64,000 nt of DNA from assembly GCF_003116035.1 (NCBI RefSeq), contig NZ_LGQW01000015.1:1495876-1559875 (forward strand), written 5' to 3'. Positions 39,121 through 46,963 of this stretch are shown here, piece by piece (positions within the stretch are counted from its first letter, which is position 1; every line of letters begins with the position of its first letter). The notes below the pieces were generated by a model, which was not told the origin of the DNA, made no database searches, and was given only the letters and a program-made list of their open reading frames with translations. The DNA comes from Azospirillum sp. TSH64. GTDB taxonomy: Bacteria > Pseudomonadota > Alphaproteobacteria > Azospirillales > Azospirillaceae. The translations under genes were made by a program, and so were the position numbers.

Positions 39121-39305
39121 ATCTGATTGCAAGCCCAATCGTTCCGCCGATGGGGCTTCGGAGCCGGTGAAGGCTGCGCCCAGTCGCCGCACCCGGCCTA
39201 TAAGGAAAACCGGCGATGGGTTTGACGTTGACGAAGAGGGGCAGGTAGATTGCTGGGGATGAGGAACATCTCGCGGGTGGCGGACCGCCGCCCCACGACA
39301 TCTGT

Positions 39306-40100
39306 ATGTTTGCCGGAATGGAGCCATCGGTGAAGAAGGTCGCGACGACAGAAGATGAAGGCGGCCTGACCTCCGCAGCCGTGCGCCGCAGCGCGGCCCC
39401 GGCCCCGGCGGTGCGCCCGCCGCGCCGCGCCGCCACCGTCGCATCGCGCATCTACCGCGACCTGCGCGGCGAGATCGTCTCGCTGAAGCGCAAGCCCGGC
39501 GACGCCATCGCCGAGAAGCAGATCGCCGAGTCCTATGGCGTCAGCCGCACGCCGGTGCGCGAGGCGGTGCTGAAGCTGGCCGACGAGGGGCTGATCGAGA
39601 TTTTCCCGCAGTCCGGCACCTTCGTGTCGCGCATCCCGCTGGACGCCCTGCCGGAAGCCTTCGCCATCCGCAAGGCGCTGGAGGAGGCGACGGTGCGCTA
39701 TGCGGCGGCGCGTGCCAGCCGCAGCCAGATCGCGGCATTGCGCGCCAATCTGGAATTGCAGCGCGAGATGCAGGAAACCGCCAATTACGAAGGCTTCCAT
39801 CAGGCCGACGAGGCGTTCCATGCGCTGATCGCGGAGATCGCCGGCTATCCCGGCTTCTGGACGCTGATCCAGCAGACCAAGGTGCAGATCGACCGCTACC
39901 GCCTGCTGACCCTGCCGGTGCGCGGCCGCATCGCCGAGGTGATCGCCGAGCACACGGCCATCCTCGACGCGATGGCGGCGAACGACCCCGCCGCCGCCAT
40001 CAAGGCGCTGGACGACCATCTGGACGATCTGCAGATATCGGTCGCCGACATCCGCCGCGACTACCCGCGCTATTTCACGGCGCCGGGCGACCCAATTTGA
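39306..40100 (+). CDS. GntR-family regulator, FCD subfamily (paralogue 2)
   Basis: A 264-residue regulator nearly identical in its core to the one at 31376: VSLKRKPGDAIAEKQIAES, YGVSRTPVREAVLKLADEG and IFPQSGTFVSRIP. The FCD domain carries FHQADEAFHALI with metal or ligand His. The start is ambiguous (ATG 39306 or 39318, neither with a strong ribosome site). It is divergent from uxaC and shares site C with it. Likely a repressor answering to a uronate pathway intermediate. Confidence 0.92.
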   Translation: MFAGMEPSVKKVATTEDEGGLTSAAVRRSAAPAPAVRPPRRAATVASRIYRDLRGEIVSLKRKPGDAIAEKQIAESYGVSRTPVREAVLKLADEGLIEIFPQSGTFVSRIPLDALPEAFAIRKALEEATVRYAAARASRSQIAALRANLELQREMQETANYEGFHQADEAFHALIAEIAGYPGFWTLIQQTKVQIDRYRLLTLPVRGRIAEVIAEHTAILDAMAANDPAAAIKALDDHLDDLQISVADIRRDYPRYFTAPGDPI

Positions 40101-40183
40101 AAAGGCCGATCTGAGGGGGCCGATTTGAAAGGGCCGGGGCGCCGGGCCGGTTTGAAAACCGGCCTGCGCCCTGATCGGGGGAG

Positions 40184-40567
40184 TTACTTTGCGTCGGTTT
40201 CGGCAGCGTAGGCCACCGGCTCACCCAGGAAATCCTCGCGGATCGGCGTGAAGATGTCGAGCAGCACGCCCGGCTCCAGCGCCACCACGCCATGCAGGAC
40301 GTTGGACGGCACCATATAGCCGTCGCCGGTGTTCAGCCGCTTGGTGCGGCCGTCGATGGTGACGTCAAAGGAGCCCTTCTCCACCACGGCGCACTGGACA
40401 TGGGGATGGCGATGCTGCGCGCCGATGGCGCCGGCCTCGAACTCCACCCGCACCATCATCATCGTGTCGTTGTAGCCGAGGATCTTGCGGCGCACGCCGT
40501 CGCCCAGATCCTGCCACGGGATGTCGCCCGCGGTCAGGAACACATCGGTCGCCGTTGCGGTGGTCAT
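40184..40567 (-). CDS. kdgF: Cupin protein, KdgF-type unsaturated uronate lyase/opening factor
   Basis: A 127-residue single-domain cupin. Metal ligands are in HRHPHVQ and the later LHGVVALEPG; GDGYMVPSNVLHG and LLDIFTPIREDFL match KdgF proteins of pectin degraders as I recall them. KdgF promotes conversion of 4,5-unsaturated galacturonate to 5-keto-4-deoxyuronate, the substrate of KduI. It lies downstream of kduI and kduD on the same strand, but a strong hairpin separates it from kduD. GGAGGA stands 12 bases before the ATG. Confidence 0.88.
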   Translation of the reverse strand: MTTATATDVFLTAGDIPWQDLGDGVRRKILGYNDTMMMVRVEFEAGAIGAQHRHPHVQCAVVEKGSFDVTIDGRTKRLNTGDGYMVPSNVLHGVVALEPGVLLDIFTPIREDFLGEPVAYAAETDAK

Positions 40568-40593
40568 CGTCCGGTTTCCTCCCCCAATGGAAA

Positions 40594-40627
40594 AGCCCTC
40601 CTCCGCCCGTGAGGGGCGGGGAGGGCT
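40594..40627 (-). terminator. Intrinsic terminator between kduD and kdgF
   Basis: AGCCCTCC and CCGCCC (from 40594) pair with GGGCGG and GGAGGGCT (to 40627), followed on the minus strand by TTTTCC. It ends kduI-kduD transcripts or attenuates read-through into kdgF. Confidence 0.8.
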
Positions 40628-40637
40628 GCTTTTGCGG

Positions 40638-41396
40638 TCAGCGCGCCAGCCAGCCGCCGTCGACCGGCAGGATGGTGCCGTGGATGTAGTCGGCGGCATC
40701 CGAGGCCAGGAACACCGCCGGGCCGCCGATGTCGGACGGCACGCTCCAGCGGCCGGCCGGGATGCGGCCGAGGATCTCGGCGCTGCGGTTCTCGTCGGCG
40801 CGCAGAGCCGCGGTGTTGTTGGTGGCGACATAGCCCGGCGCGATGGCATTCACGTTGATGCCCTTGCCGGCCCATTCGCAGGCGAGAAGCTTGGTGATGC
40901 CGGCGACGCCGCTCTTGGAGGCGGTGTAGGACGGCACGCGGATGCCGCCCTGGAAGGACAGCATCGAGGCGATGTTGATGATCTTGCCCTTGCGGCCGGC
41001 ACCGATGGCATAGCGGCCGAAGGCCTGGCAGAGGAAGAACACCGTCTTGATGTTGAGGTTCATCACGGCGTCCCAGTCGGCCTCGCTGAAGTCGACGGCG
41101 TCGGCGCGGCGGATCATGCCGGCGTTGTTGACGAGGATGTCCAGCCCGCCGAGCGTGGCGACCGTCTGCTCCACCAGCCCCTGCACCGGGGCGATGGAGG
41201 TCAGGTCGGCGTGGATGCCGAGGAACTTGCGGCCGGTCGCCTCGACCAGACCCTTGGTCTCGTCCAGCGACACCACGTCGACGGCGGCGATGTCGGCGCC
41301 GGCCTCGGCCATCGCCACGGCGATGCCCTGGCCGATGCCGGTGTTGGCGCCGGTGACCAGCGCCACCTTGCCGGTCAGGTCGAACGAAATGCTCAT
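40638..41396 (-). CDS. kduD: 2-deoxy-D-gluconate 3-dehydrogenase
   Basis: A 252-residue SDR enzyme that reduces 3-deoxy-D-glycero-2,5-hexodiulosonate to 2-keto-3-deoxygluconate. It shows the cofactor loop GANTGIGQGIA, NNAG, the catalytic Ser in IASMLSFQGG and YTASK. The motif LSFQGGIRVPSYTASKSGVAG is the KduD fingerprint (cited by its key Ser, Tyr and Lys). It follows kduI by 45 bases. The product feeds KdgK. Confidence 0.93.
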   Translation of the reverse strand: MSISFDLTGKVALVTGANTGIGQGIAVAMAEAGADIAAVDVVSLDETKGLVEATGRKFLGIHADLTSIAPVQGLVEQTVATLGGLDILVNNAGMIRRADAVDFSEADWDAVMNLNIKTVFFLCQAFGRYAIGAGRKGKIINIASMLSFQGGIRVPSYTASKSGVAGITKLLACEWAGKGINVNAIAPGYVATNNTAALRADENRSAEILGRIPAGRWSVPSDIGGPAVFLASDAADYIHGTILPVDGGWLAR

Positions 41397-41441
41397 GGTC
41401 GGTTCCCGTTCTTATGAGTTGGTTTCAAATCGGCGGGCGCG

Positions 41442-42278
41442 TCAGCGCAGGCGGTCCATGGCGACGAAGTCCATGTCCGTGAAGTCCTGGTTGTCGCCGC
41501 CCATCGCCCAGATGAAGGTGTAGTTGCGGGTGCCGACGCCGGAATGGATCGACCAGGGCGGCGAGATCACCGCCTGCTCGTTGGCGACCACGATGTGGCG
41601 GGTCTGCTCCGGCTCGCCCATCAGGTGGACGACGCGCGCCTCTTCCGGCAGGTCGAAGTAGAAATAGACCTCGCAGCGCCGGTCATGGGTGTGGCACGGC
41701 ATCGTGTTCCACATGTTGTTCGGCTTCAGCACCGTCATGCCCAGCACCAGCTGCGCGGTGCGGACCACGTCCGGGTGGATCATCTGGTAGATGGTGCGCT
41801 CGTTCGACTGGGCCGGGTCGCCGAGATGCACGGCCTTGGCCTGGCCGATCGAGATCTTCATCGTCTCGAACCGGGCATGGGCGGGCGTGCTGTTCAGGTA
41901 GAACTTGGCCGGCTCGCGGCGGTCCAGGCTTTCAAAGACGACGTCCTTGCTGCCCATCGCGACATAGAGCGCGTCGCGCGGCGCCAGCTCATAGACGGCG
42001 CCGTCGACGGTGACGCGGCCGGCACCGCCGACATTGACCACGCCCAGCTCGCGCCGGTCGAGGAAGTTGGGCGAGCCGATCTCCTTGGAGGAGTCCAGCT
42101 TCAGCGGGCCGGCGACCGGCATGGCGCCGCCGACGACGAAACGGTCGATGTGGCTGTAGGTGAAGACGGTCTCGTCCGCCTCGAACAGGGTCGGGACCAG
42201 GAAATGGTCGCGCAGCGTCTCGGTGTCGAAGCCGCGGACCGCGTCGGGATGGGAGGCATGCCGGACGGAGATTTTCAT
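41442..42278 (-). CDS. kduI: 5-dehydro-4-deoxy-D-glucuronate isomerase
   Basis: A 278-residue bicupin zinc enzyme that isomerises 5-keto-4-deoxyuronate to 3-deoxy-hexodiulosonate. Zinc ligands lie in MPCHTHDRRCEVYFYF near residue 195 and in WSIHSGVGTRNYTFIW near the C-terminus. Length equals E. coli KduI. It is first in kduI-kduD-(kdgF). Operator site D is 60 bases upstream, and mgsA is divergent. Confidence 0.95.
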   Translation of the reverse strand: MKISVRHASHPDAVRGFDTETLRDHFLVPTLFEADETVFTYSHIDRFVVGGAMPVAGPLKLDSSKEIGSPNFLDRRELGVVNVGGAGRVTVDGAVYELAPRDALYVAMGSKDVVFESLDRREPAKFYLNSTPAHARFETMKISIGQAKAVHLGDPAQSNERTIYQMIHPDVVRTAQLVLGMTVLKPNNMWNTMPCHTHDRRCEVYFYFDLPEEARVVHLMGEPEQTRHIVVANEQAVISPPWSIHSGVGTRNYTFIWAMGGDNQDFTDMDFVAMDRLR

Positions 42279-42337
42279 GGGAAGGGTCCTTTTAAAATCT
42301 GTGCAGCCGGCGTCCCGGCGGGTCTGGCGCCATCATA

Positions 42338-42349
42338 CTAATATACTAG
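42338..42349. promoter_or_regulatory. Uronate-regulon operator, site D (kduI)
   Basis: CTAATATACTAG, 11 of 12 matches to the CTAATATATTAG palindrome, flanked by ATA and TAA. It lies 60 bases upstream of kduI. Confidence 0.7.
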
Positions 42350-42473
42350 TAAGCCGGGCAAGCTCTAATGATGGAGTGCCGGACATTTCAGGCGGCGGAG
42401 GGTGCGACAAAGTCGCTGGTCCGACGGGGGAGTGCGGTAGGGTCGGAGGGGCCGCGTTGCGTCGGCCTCAAAG

Positions 42474-42485
42474 GTAATATATTAG
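42474..42485. promoter_or_regulatory. Uronate-regulon operator, site E (mgsA)
   Basis: GTAATATATTAG, 11 of 12 matches, 30 bases before the mgsA ATG. Its centre is 136 bases from that of site D, close to 13 helical turns. Confidence 0.7.
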
Positions 42486-42514
42486 TGAACGGTCTTCGCC
42501 CGGAGTGTCCAGTC

Positions 42515-42961
42515 ATGTCCAGTCAGCAGCCCCGCAAGCGCATCGCCCTCGTCGCCCATGACGCCCGCAAGGCGGACCTCATCGCCTGGATCGGCGCCAA
42601 CATCGAAGCATTGGACGGCCACGCCTTCTGGGCGACCGGCACCACCGGGCAGAAGGTGCGCGCCGCCCATCCCGGCCTGGACATCACCCCGCTGAAGAGC
42701 GGCCCGCTGGGCGGCGACCAGCAGATCGGCGCGATGATCGCGGAAGGGCGGATCGACCTGCTGGTCTTCTTCGTCGATCCGATGACCGCCCAGCCGCACG
42801 ATGTCGATGTGAAGGCGCTGACCCGGCTGGCGACGCTCTACAACATCCCGATGGCCTGCAACGAGGCCACCGCCGACATGATCGTCTCCTCCGCCCATTT
42901 CGCCAGCGGCTATGCCCCGCGCGCCGCCAGCTTCACGGCCTATGAGACGCGCAAGCTGTGA
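42515..42961 (+). CDS. mgsA: Methylglyoxal synthase
   Basis: A 148-residue enzyme that turns dihydroxyacetone phosphate into methylglyoxal and phosphate, a bypass that relieves sugar-phosphate stress. The phosphate loop is ATGTTGQKV, catalytic Asp residues lie in [13 protein letters not shown] and [15 protein letters not shown], and [14 protein letters not shown] is typical. It has a Gly-Asp catalytic core and normal length. The ATG at 42515 follows GGAG. It is divergent from kduI and has its own copy of the uronate operator, an unexpected regulon member. Confidence 0.93.
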   Translation: MSSQQPRKRIALVAHDARKADLIAWIGANIEALDGHAFWATGTTGQKVRAAHPGLDITPLKSGPLGGDQQIGAMIAEGRIDLLVFFVDPMTAQPHDVDVKALTRLATLYNIPMACNEATADMIVSSAHFASGYAPRAASFTAYETRKL

Positions 42962-42991
42962 GCGCGTCCCGCCCGCTCATTCCGTGAAATC

Positions 42992-43780
42992 TCATTCCGT
43001 GAAATATTGCGGATAGCTCCGCCGGACCTCGGCGATGCCAAGTTGCAGGTCGGTCAGATGGTGGCGCAGCTCGCCCACCGCGCGGTCGGGGTCGCGGGCG
43101 GCGACGGCCTCGACGATGGCGCCGTGTTCGGCCAGCGCCTTGTCCATCCGGCCGGCCGCCGGCAGGGTCAAATGGCGGTAGCGGTCGACCTGCCGCTTCA
43201 CCTGCTGGGTCACCGCCCAGAAGCCGGGATAGCCGGAGATCTCCGCCAGCAGGGCATGGAATGCCTCGTCGGCCTCGTGGAAGCCGTCGAAATTGCCGGA
43301 CTCCTTCATCTCGCGCTGGAGTTCCAGATTGGCGCGCAGCCGCGCCACCTGGCTGCCGCTCGCCTGTTCGGCGGCGTAGCGCACGGTGGCCTCCTCCAGC
43401 GCGCGGCGGATGGCGATGGCCTCCGGCAGGCCGCTGATGGGAATGCGGGCGACGAAGGTGCCGGACTGCGGGAACACCTCCACCAGACCCTCGTCGGCCA
43501 GCTTCAGCATCGCCTCGCGCACCGGCGTGCGGCTGACGCCATAGGTTTCCGCCACCTCCTTCTCGATCACCGGCTCGCCCGGCTTGCGCCGCAGCGAGAC
43601 GATGTCGTCGCGCAGGTCGCGGTAGATGGTGCCCGAGACCGTGGCGCCGCGGTGGGCAGGCCTTGCGGTGGCACTGGCGGGCCGGCGGCGGCGGCGGCGC
43701 ACCGGTGCGGCCACGGCCACCATGTTCGTATCGCCCGCGTTGGAATCCATAATCGTCCCATTCATGTCGTCGGCGGTCAT
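42992..43780 (-). CDS. GntR-family regulator, FCD subfamily (paralogue 3)
   Basis: A 262-residue regulator, third of the local set. The helix-turn-helix is YGVSRTPVREAMLKLADEG with VFPQSGTFVARIP. The FCD domain has FHEADEAFHALL and GYPGFWAV. The basic run RRRRRRP lies in the N-terminal tail. The ATG at 43780 is preferred; a GTG at 43798 would put the start codon inside the operator-like site F, and the ATG at 43765 is also possible. It is convergent with mgsA, 31 bases apart. Confidence 0.9.
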   Translation of the reverse strand: MTADDMNGTIMDSNAGDTNMVAVAAPVRRRRRRPASATARPAHRGATVSGTIYRDLRDDIVSLRRKPGEPVIEKEVAETYGVSRTPVREAMLKLADEGLVEVFPQSGTFVARIPISGLPEAIAIRRALEEATVRYAAEQASGSQVARLRANLELQREMKESGNFDGFHEADEAFHALLAEISGYPGFWAVTQQVKRQVDRYRHLTLPAAGRMDKALAEHGAIVEAVAARDPDRAVGELRHHLTDLQLGIAEVRRSYPQYFTE

Positions 43781-43797
43781 GCCTTCGACCGCAGCCA

Positions 43798-43809
43798 CTA
43801 ATATATCGC
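43798..43809. promoter_or_regulatory. Uronate-regulon operator, site F (gntR paralogue 3)
   Basis: CTAATATATCGC, 9 of 12 matches with an intact CTAATATAT left side, about 18 bases before the chosen start of the third GntR gene. It suggests autoregulation. Confidence 0.55.
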
Positions 43810-43915
43810 TGCGTTTCCGCGGGCGGGAAGCTTTTTGCCGCGGAAATTCGGGGATGGTAACGGGGTGGGGGGAGTGGCGGCGCAGGCAGCACCCACTCCC
43901 CCGCGATCGGTGCTC

Positions 43916-44932
43916 TTACAGCTTCGCCGCCGCGTCGAACACCGCATGGCTGTAGGCGCCTTCCGGCTTCTTCGAGATCACCGGGGCCGACGCGCCCGAC
44001 ATCAGGATGCCGACGGTGCGGTCGAAATCGGCCGGGTCGAGATAGCCGGTGCCCTTGGCGCCGCCCTCGATCAGCTTGGCGACCTCCTGCATCATGGTGG
44101 TCTGGTGTTCCTCGGTCTGGGCGCCGGTGGTGTCGTTCTCCAGCACGATCTTCACCGCCTCGGCCTGGTTCTTGGCGGCGTACTCCCAGCCCTTGGCCGA
44201 GGCCTTTACGAATTTCGCCAGCTTCTCGACGATCTTCGGGTCGGACAGCGACTTCTCGGTGGCGTAGAGGCCGTCCTCCAGCGTCGCGACGCCCTGCTCC
44301 TGATACTTGAAGACGGTCAGCTCGTCGGCCTTCATGCCGGCTTCGATCAGCTGCCAATATTCGTTGTAGGTCATGGTGGAGATGCAGGCCGCCTGCTTCT
44401 GCAACAGAGGATCGACGTTGAAGCCCTGCTTCAGCACCTTCACGTCCGGGCTGGAGCCGGAGGTGGAGTAGCCCAGCTTGCTCATCCAGGCCAAAAACGG
44501 ATATTCGTTGCCGGAGAACCAGACGCCCAGCGTGTTGCCCTTGAAGTCCTTCGGATCCTTGATGTTGGCGTCCTTGCGGCAGGTCAGCATCATGCCGGAC
44601 TTCTGGAACATCTGGGCGATGTTGACCAGCGGCACGCCCTTCTCGCGGCTGGCCAGCGCCGACGGCATCCAGTCGACGATCACGTCGGCACCGCCGGCGG
44701 CGATGACCTGGGTCGGGTTGATGTCGGGGCCGCCAGCCTTGATCGTCACGTCCAGCCCGGCGTCCTTGTAGAAGCCCTTGGCCGCGGCGACGTAATAGCC
44801 GGCGAACTGGGCCTGGGTGACCCATTTCAGCTGGAGCGTCAGCGCATCGGCGGCGGCGGCCGGCGCCCCCCAGCCGGCGAGGCCGGTGAGCGCGGTTGCG
44901 GCGAGCAGGACGGCGGAGGCAAGGGTCTTCAT
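43916..44932 (-). CDS. ABC transporter substrate-binding protein, NMT1/THI5-like
   Basis: A 338-residue periplasmic binding protein with a signal peptide ending near AAAADA (residue 28). The start of the mature protein, LTLQLKWVTQAQFAGYYVA, is the NMT1/THI5-like fingerprint, seen in binding proteins for hydroxymethylpyrimidine, riboflavin, pyrimidines, taurine or aromatic sulfonates. The ATG at 44932 begins the signal peptide. It is last in a four-gene ABC operon. The substrate is open; no thiamin element is visible upstream. Confidence 0.9.
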   Translation of the reverse strand: MKTLASAVLLAATALTGLAGWGAPAAAADALTLQLKWVTQAQFAGYYVAAAKGFYKDAGLDVTIKAGGPDINPTQVIAAGGADVIVDWMPSALASREKGVPLVNIAQMFQKSGMMLTCRKDANIKDPKDFKGNTLGVWFSGNEYPFLAWMSKLGYSTSGSSPDVKVLKQGFNVDPLLQKQAACISTMTYNEYWQLIEAGMKADELTVFKYQEQGVATLEDGLYATEKSLSDPKIVEKLAKFVKASAKGWEYAAKNQAEAVKIVLENDTTGAQTEEHQTTMMQEVAKLIEGGAKGTGYLDPADFDRTVGILMSGASAPVISKKPEGAYSHAVFDAAAKL

Positions 44933-44978
44933 CGCGTTCGATCCTCTTCTGGCTGGGTTTTGTTTTGGCTTGAGGCGG

Positions 44979-46094
44979 TCAGCGTTTGCGGAAGGACGGG
45001 TGCCAGGCGGTGACATGCCGCTCCGCCAGTGCCAGCGCACCGTAGAGCAGCGATCCGGTCAGGGCGGCGACGGCGATCGTCGCCCAGACCACATCCAAGT
45101 TCATCCGGGCGACCTGGGTGGAGATGCGGAAGCCCATCCCCACCACCGGCGTCCCGAAGAACTCGGCGACGATGGCCCCGATCAGAGCCAGGGTTGAGTT
45201 GATCTTCAGTCCGTTGAACAAAAAGGGCAAGGCGCAGGGAAGCCGCAGCATCGCCAGCGTGCGCCAGTAGCCGGCACCATAGGAGCGCATCAGGTCGAGC
45301 TGGATGCGATCCGCGCTCTGCAAGCCGGCCAAAGTGTTGATCAGCATGGGGAAGACGGTCATCACCACGATGACGGCGGCCTTGGACTGCCAGTCGAAAC
45401 CGAACCACATCACCATGATGGGCGCGATGCCCACCACCGGCACGGCGCTGGCCAGATTGCCGAGCGGCAGCAGCCCGCGCGCCAGGAAGGGCACCCGGTC
45501 GGCCAGGATCGCCACGAGGAATCCGGCGCCGCAGCCGATCAGATAGCCGCGCAGGACCGAAATCAGCACCGTCTGGCGGAAATCGTCCCACAAATCGGCG
45601 GCGTTGGCGGCGAAGGCGGTTGCCACGAGGCTCGGCGGCGGCAACAGGATGGTCGGCACCTGGAAGCCGCGGGTCAGGATCTCCCACAGCATGACCAGCG
45701 CCAGCCCGAACAAGGCGGGGCCGGCCAGCCGCACCGGCCCGGCGATGCCCGCCAGCAGAGCCAGCACCCGCCAGAGCAGCAGTGTGGCGCCGGCCACATA
45801 GATCCACAGCCCACCGGCCTGGGCGAGGGCGTTGCCCTGGTTCAGCAGGAGCAGCGGGGCGGCATAGGCGGCGGCGACTCCGGCCAGCAGGAGCAGGGCC
45901 TCGCCCAGTGCCGAGCCGGGCAGGCGGCGGGCGAGGATCGTCGCGACGGTCAGGGCGAAGAGGGCCAGGGCCACGGGAAGCTGCGGCAGATAAAGGGCGG
46001 CACCGTCCTGTGCGGCGAAGGGCAGCAGCGGGGCGGCCAGCATCACCAGCGGCCACGGTGCCATGATGGGGCGGGGCATGGTGGAGCGGCTCAT
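44979..46094 (-). CDS. ABC transporter permease, BPD type, with long N-terminal membrane extension
   Basis: A 371-residue inner-membrane subunit. The C-terminal 250 residues are a standard SsuC/TauC-like permease with the EAA loop near YGAGYWRTLAMLRLPCALP. About 110 extra residues at the N-terminus form three to four hydrophobic segments, unusual for this family. The ATG at 46094 overlaps the previous permease stop (ATGA) and has AGGAG before it, so the extension is real in frame. It pairs with the other permease. Confidence 0.88.
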   Translation of the reverse strand: MSRSTMPRPIMAPWPLVMLAAPLLPFAAQDGAALYLPQLPVALALFALTVATILARRLPGSALGEALLLLAGVAAAYAAPLLLLNQGNALAQAGGLWIYVAGATLLLWRVLALLAGIAGPVRLAGPALFGLALVMLWEILTRGFQVPTILLPPPSLVATAFAANAADLWDDFRQTVLISVLRGYLIGCGAGFLVAILADRVPFLARGLLPLGNLASAVPVVGIAPIMVMWFGFDWQSKAAVIVVMTVFPMLINTLAGLQSADRIQLDLMRSYGAGYWRTLAMLRLPCALPFLFNGLKINSTLALIGAIVAEFFGTPVVGMGFRISTQVARMNLDVVWATIAVAALTGSLLYGALALAERHVTAWHPSFRKR

Positions 46095-46963
46095 CGTGCT
46101 CCTCCCCGGCCGCCCGGCACCAGCGCCCGTTCGGCGAGGCCGACGACGGCGACCAGCGTGACACTCAGCACTGCCGCCATCACCAGCGCGCTCCAGATCT
46201 GCACGGTCTGGCCGTAATAGGAGCCGGACAACAATCGGGCGCCCAATCCCGCCTGCCCGCCGGTCGGCAACTCGGCGACGATGGCGCCGACGACGCTGGC
46301 GGCGACCGCGATCTTCAGGCTGGTGAACAAATAGGGCAGCGAGGCCGGCAGGCGCAGCAGGCGGAAGGTTTGGGCGGTGCCGGCGCTGTAGGTCCGCATC
46401 AGGTCCAGCGTCAGCGGATCGGCGGAGCGCAGCCCCTTCACCATGCCGATGGTGATCGGGAAGAAGCACAGATACATGGCGATGATCGCCTTGGGCAGCA
46501 GGCCGGTGAAGCCCAGATTGCCGAGGATCACCACGATCATCGGCGCAATCGCCAGGATCGGCACGGTCTGCGAGGCGATGACCCAGGGCAACAGGCTGGA
46601 TTCCAGCGTGCGTGCCTGGACGATGCCGGCCGCCAGCGCCACCCCCAGAACCACCCCCATGCCGAAGCCGGCCAGGGCGGCCCCGGCGGTGACGCCGGTG
46701 TGGTAGAGCAGGTTGCGGATGCTGGTCACCGGATAGCCGGTCAGGGACGTGTAGAGATCGAGTGCCACCTGATCCGGCGTCGGCAGGATCGGGCGCTTCA
46801 TCGCCAGCGTGGCGCGGATCAGGTCGGCGGTGGTCCAGTCGTGGCCGGCGCGGTTCAGCGCGTCGGTCGCCATCGGCGCGTTCAGCCAGACGGCACCTGC
46901 GTACCACAGTACCAGCACCGCCAGCGCCATCACGGCGACGGGGAGGGAGCCCTTAATCGTCAT
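46091..46963 (-). CDS. ABC transporter permease, BPD type
   Basis: A 290-residue permease with about seven membrane helices. The coupling (EAA) loop is near YSAGTAQTFRLLRLPASLP. A periplasmic loop of about 50 residues follows the first helix. It overlaps the ATPase gene by 11 bases and the second permease by four. With that permease it should form a heterodimeric channel. Confidence 0.9.
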   Translation of the reverse strand: MTIKGSLPVAVMALAVLVLWYAGAVWLNAPMATDALNRAGHDWTTADLIRATLAMKRPILPTPDQVALDLYTSLTGYPVTSIRNLLYHTGVTAGAALAGFGMGVVLGVALAAGIVQARTLESSLLPWVIASQTVPILAIAPMIVVILGNLGFTGLLPKAIIAMYLCFFPITIGMVKGLRSADPLTLDLMRTYSAGTAQTFRLLRLPASLPYLFTSLKIAVAASVVGAIVAELPTGGQAGLGARLLSGSYYGQTVQIWSALVMAAVLSVTLVAVVGLAERALVPGGRGGAR

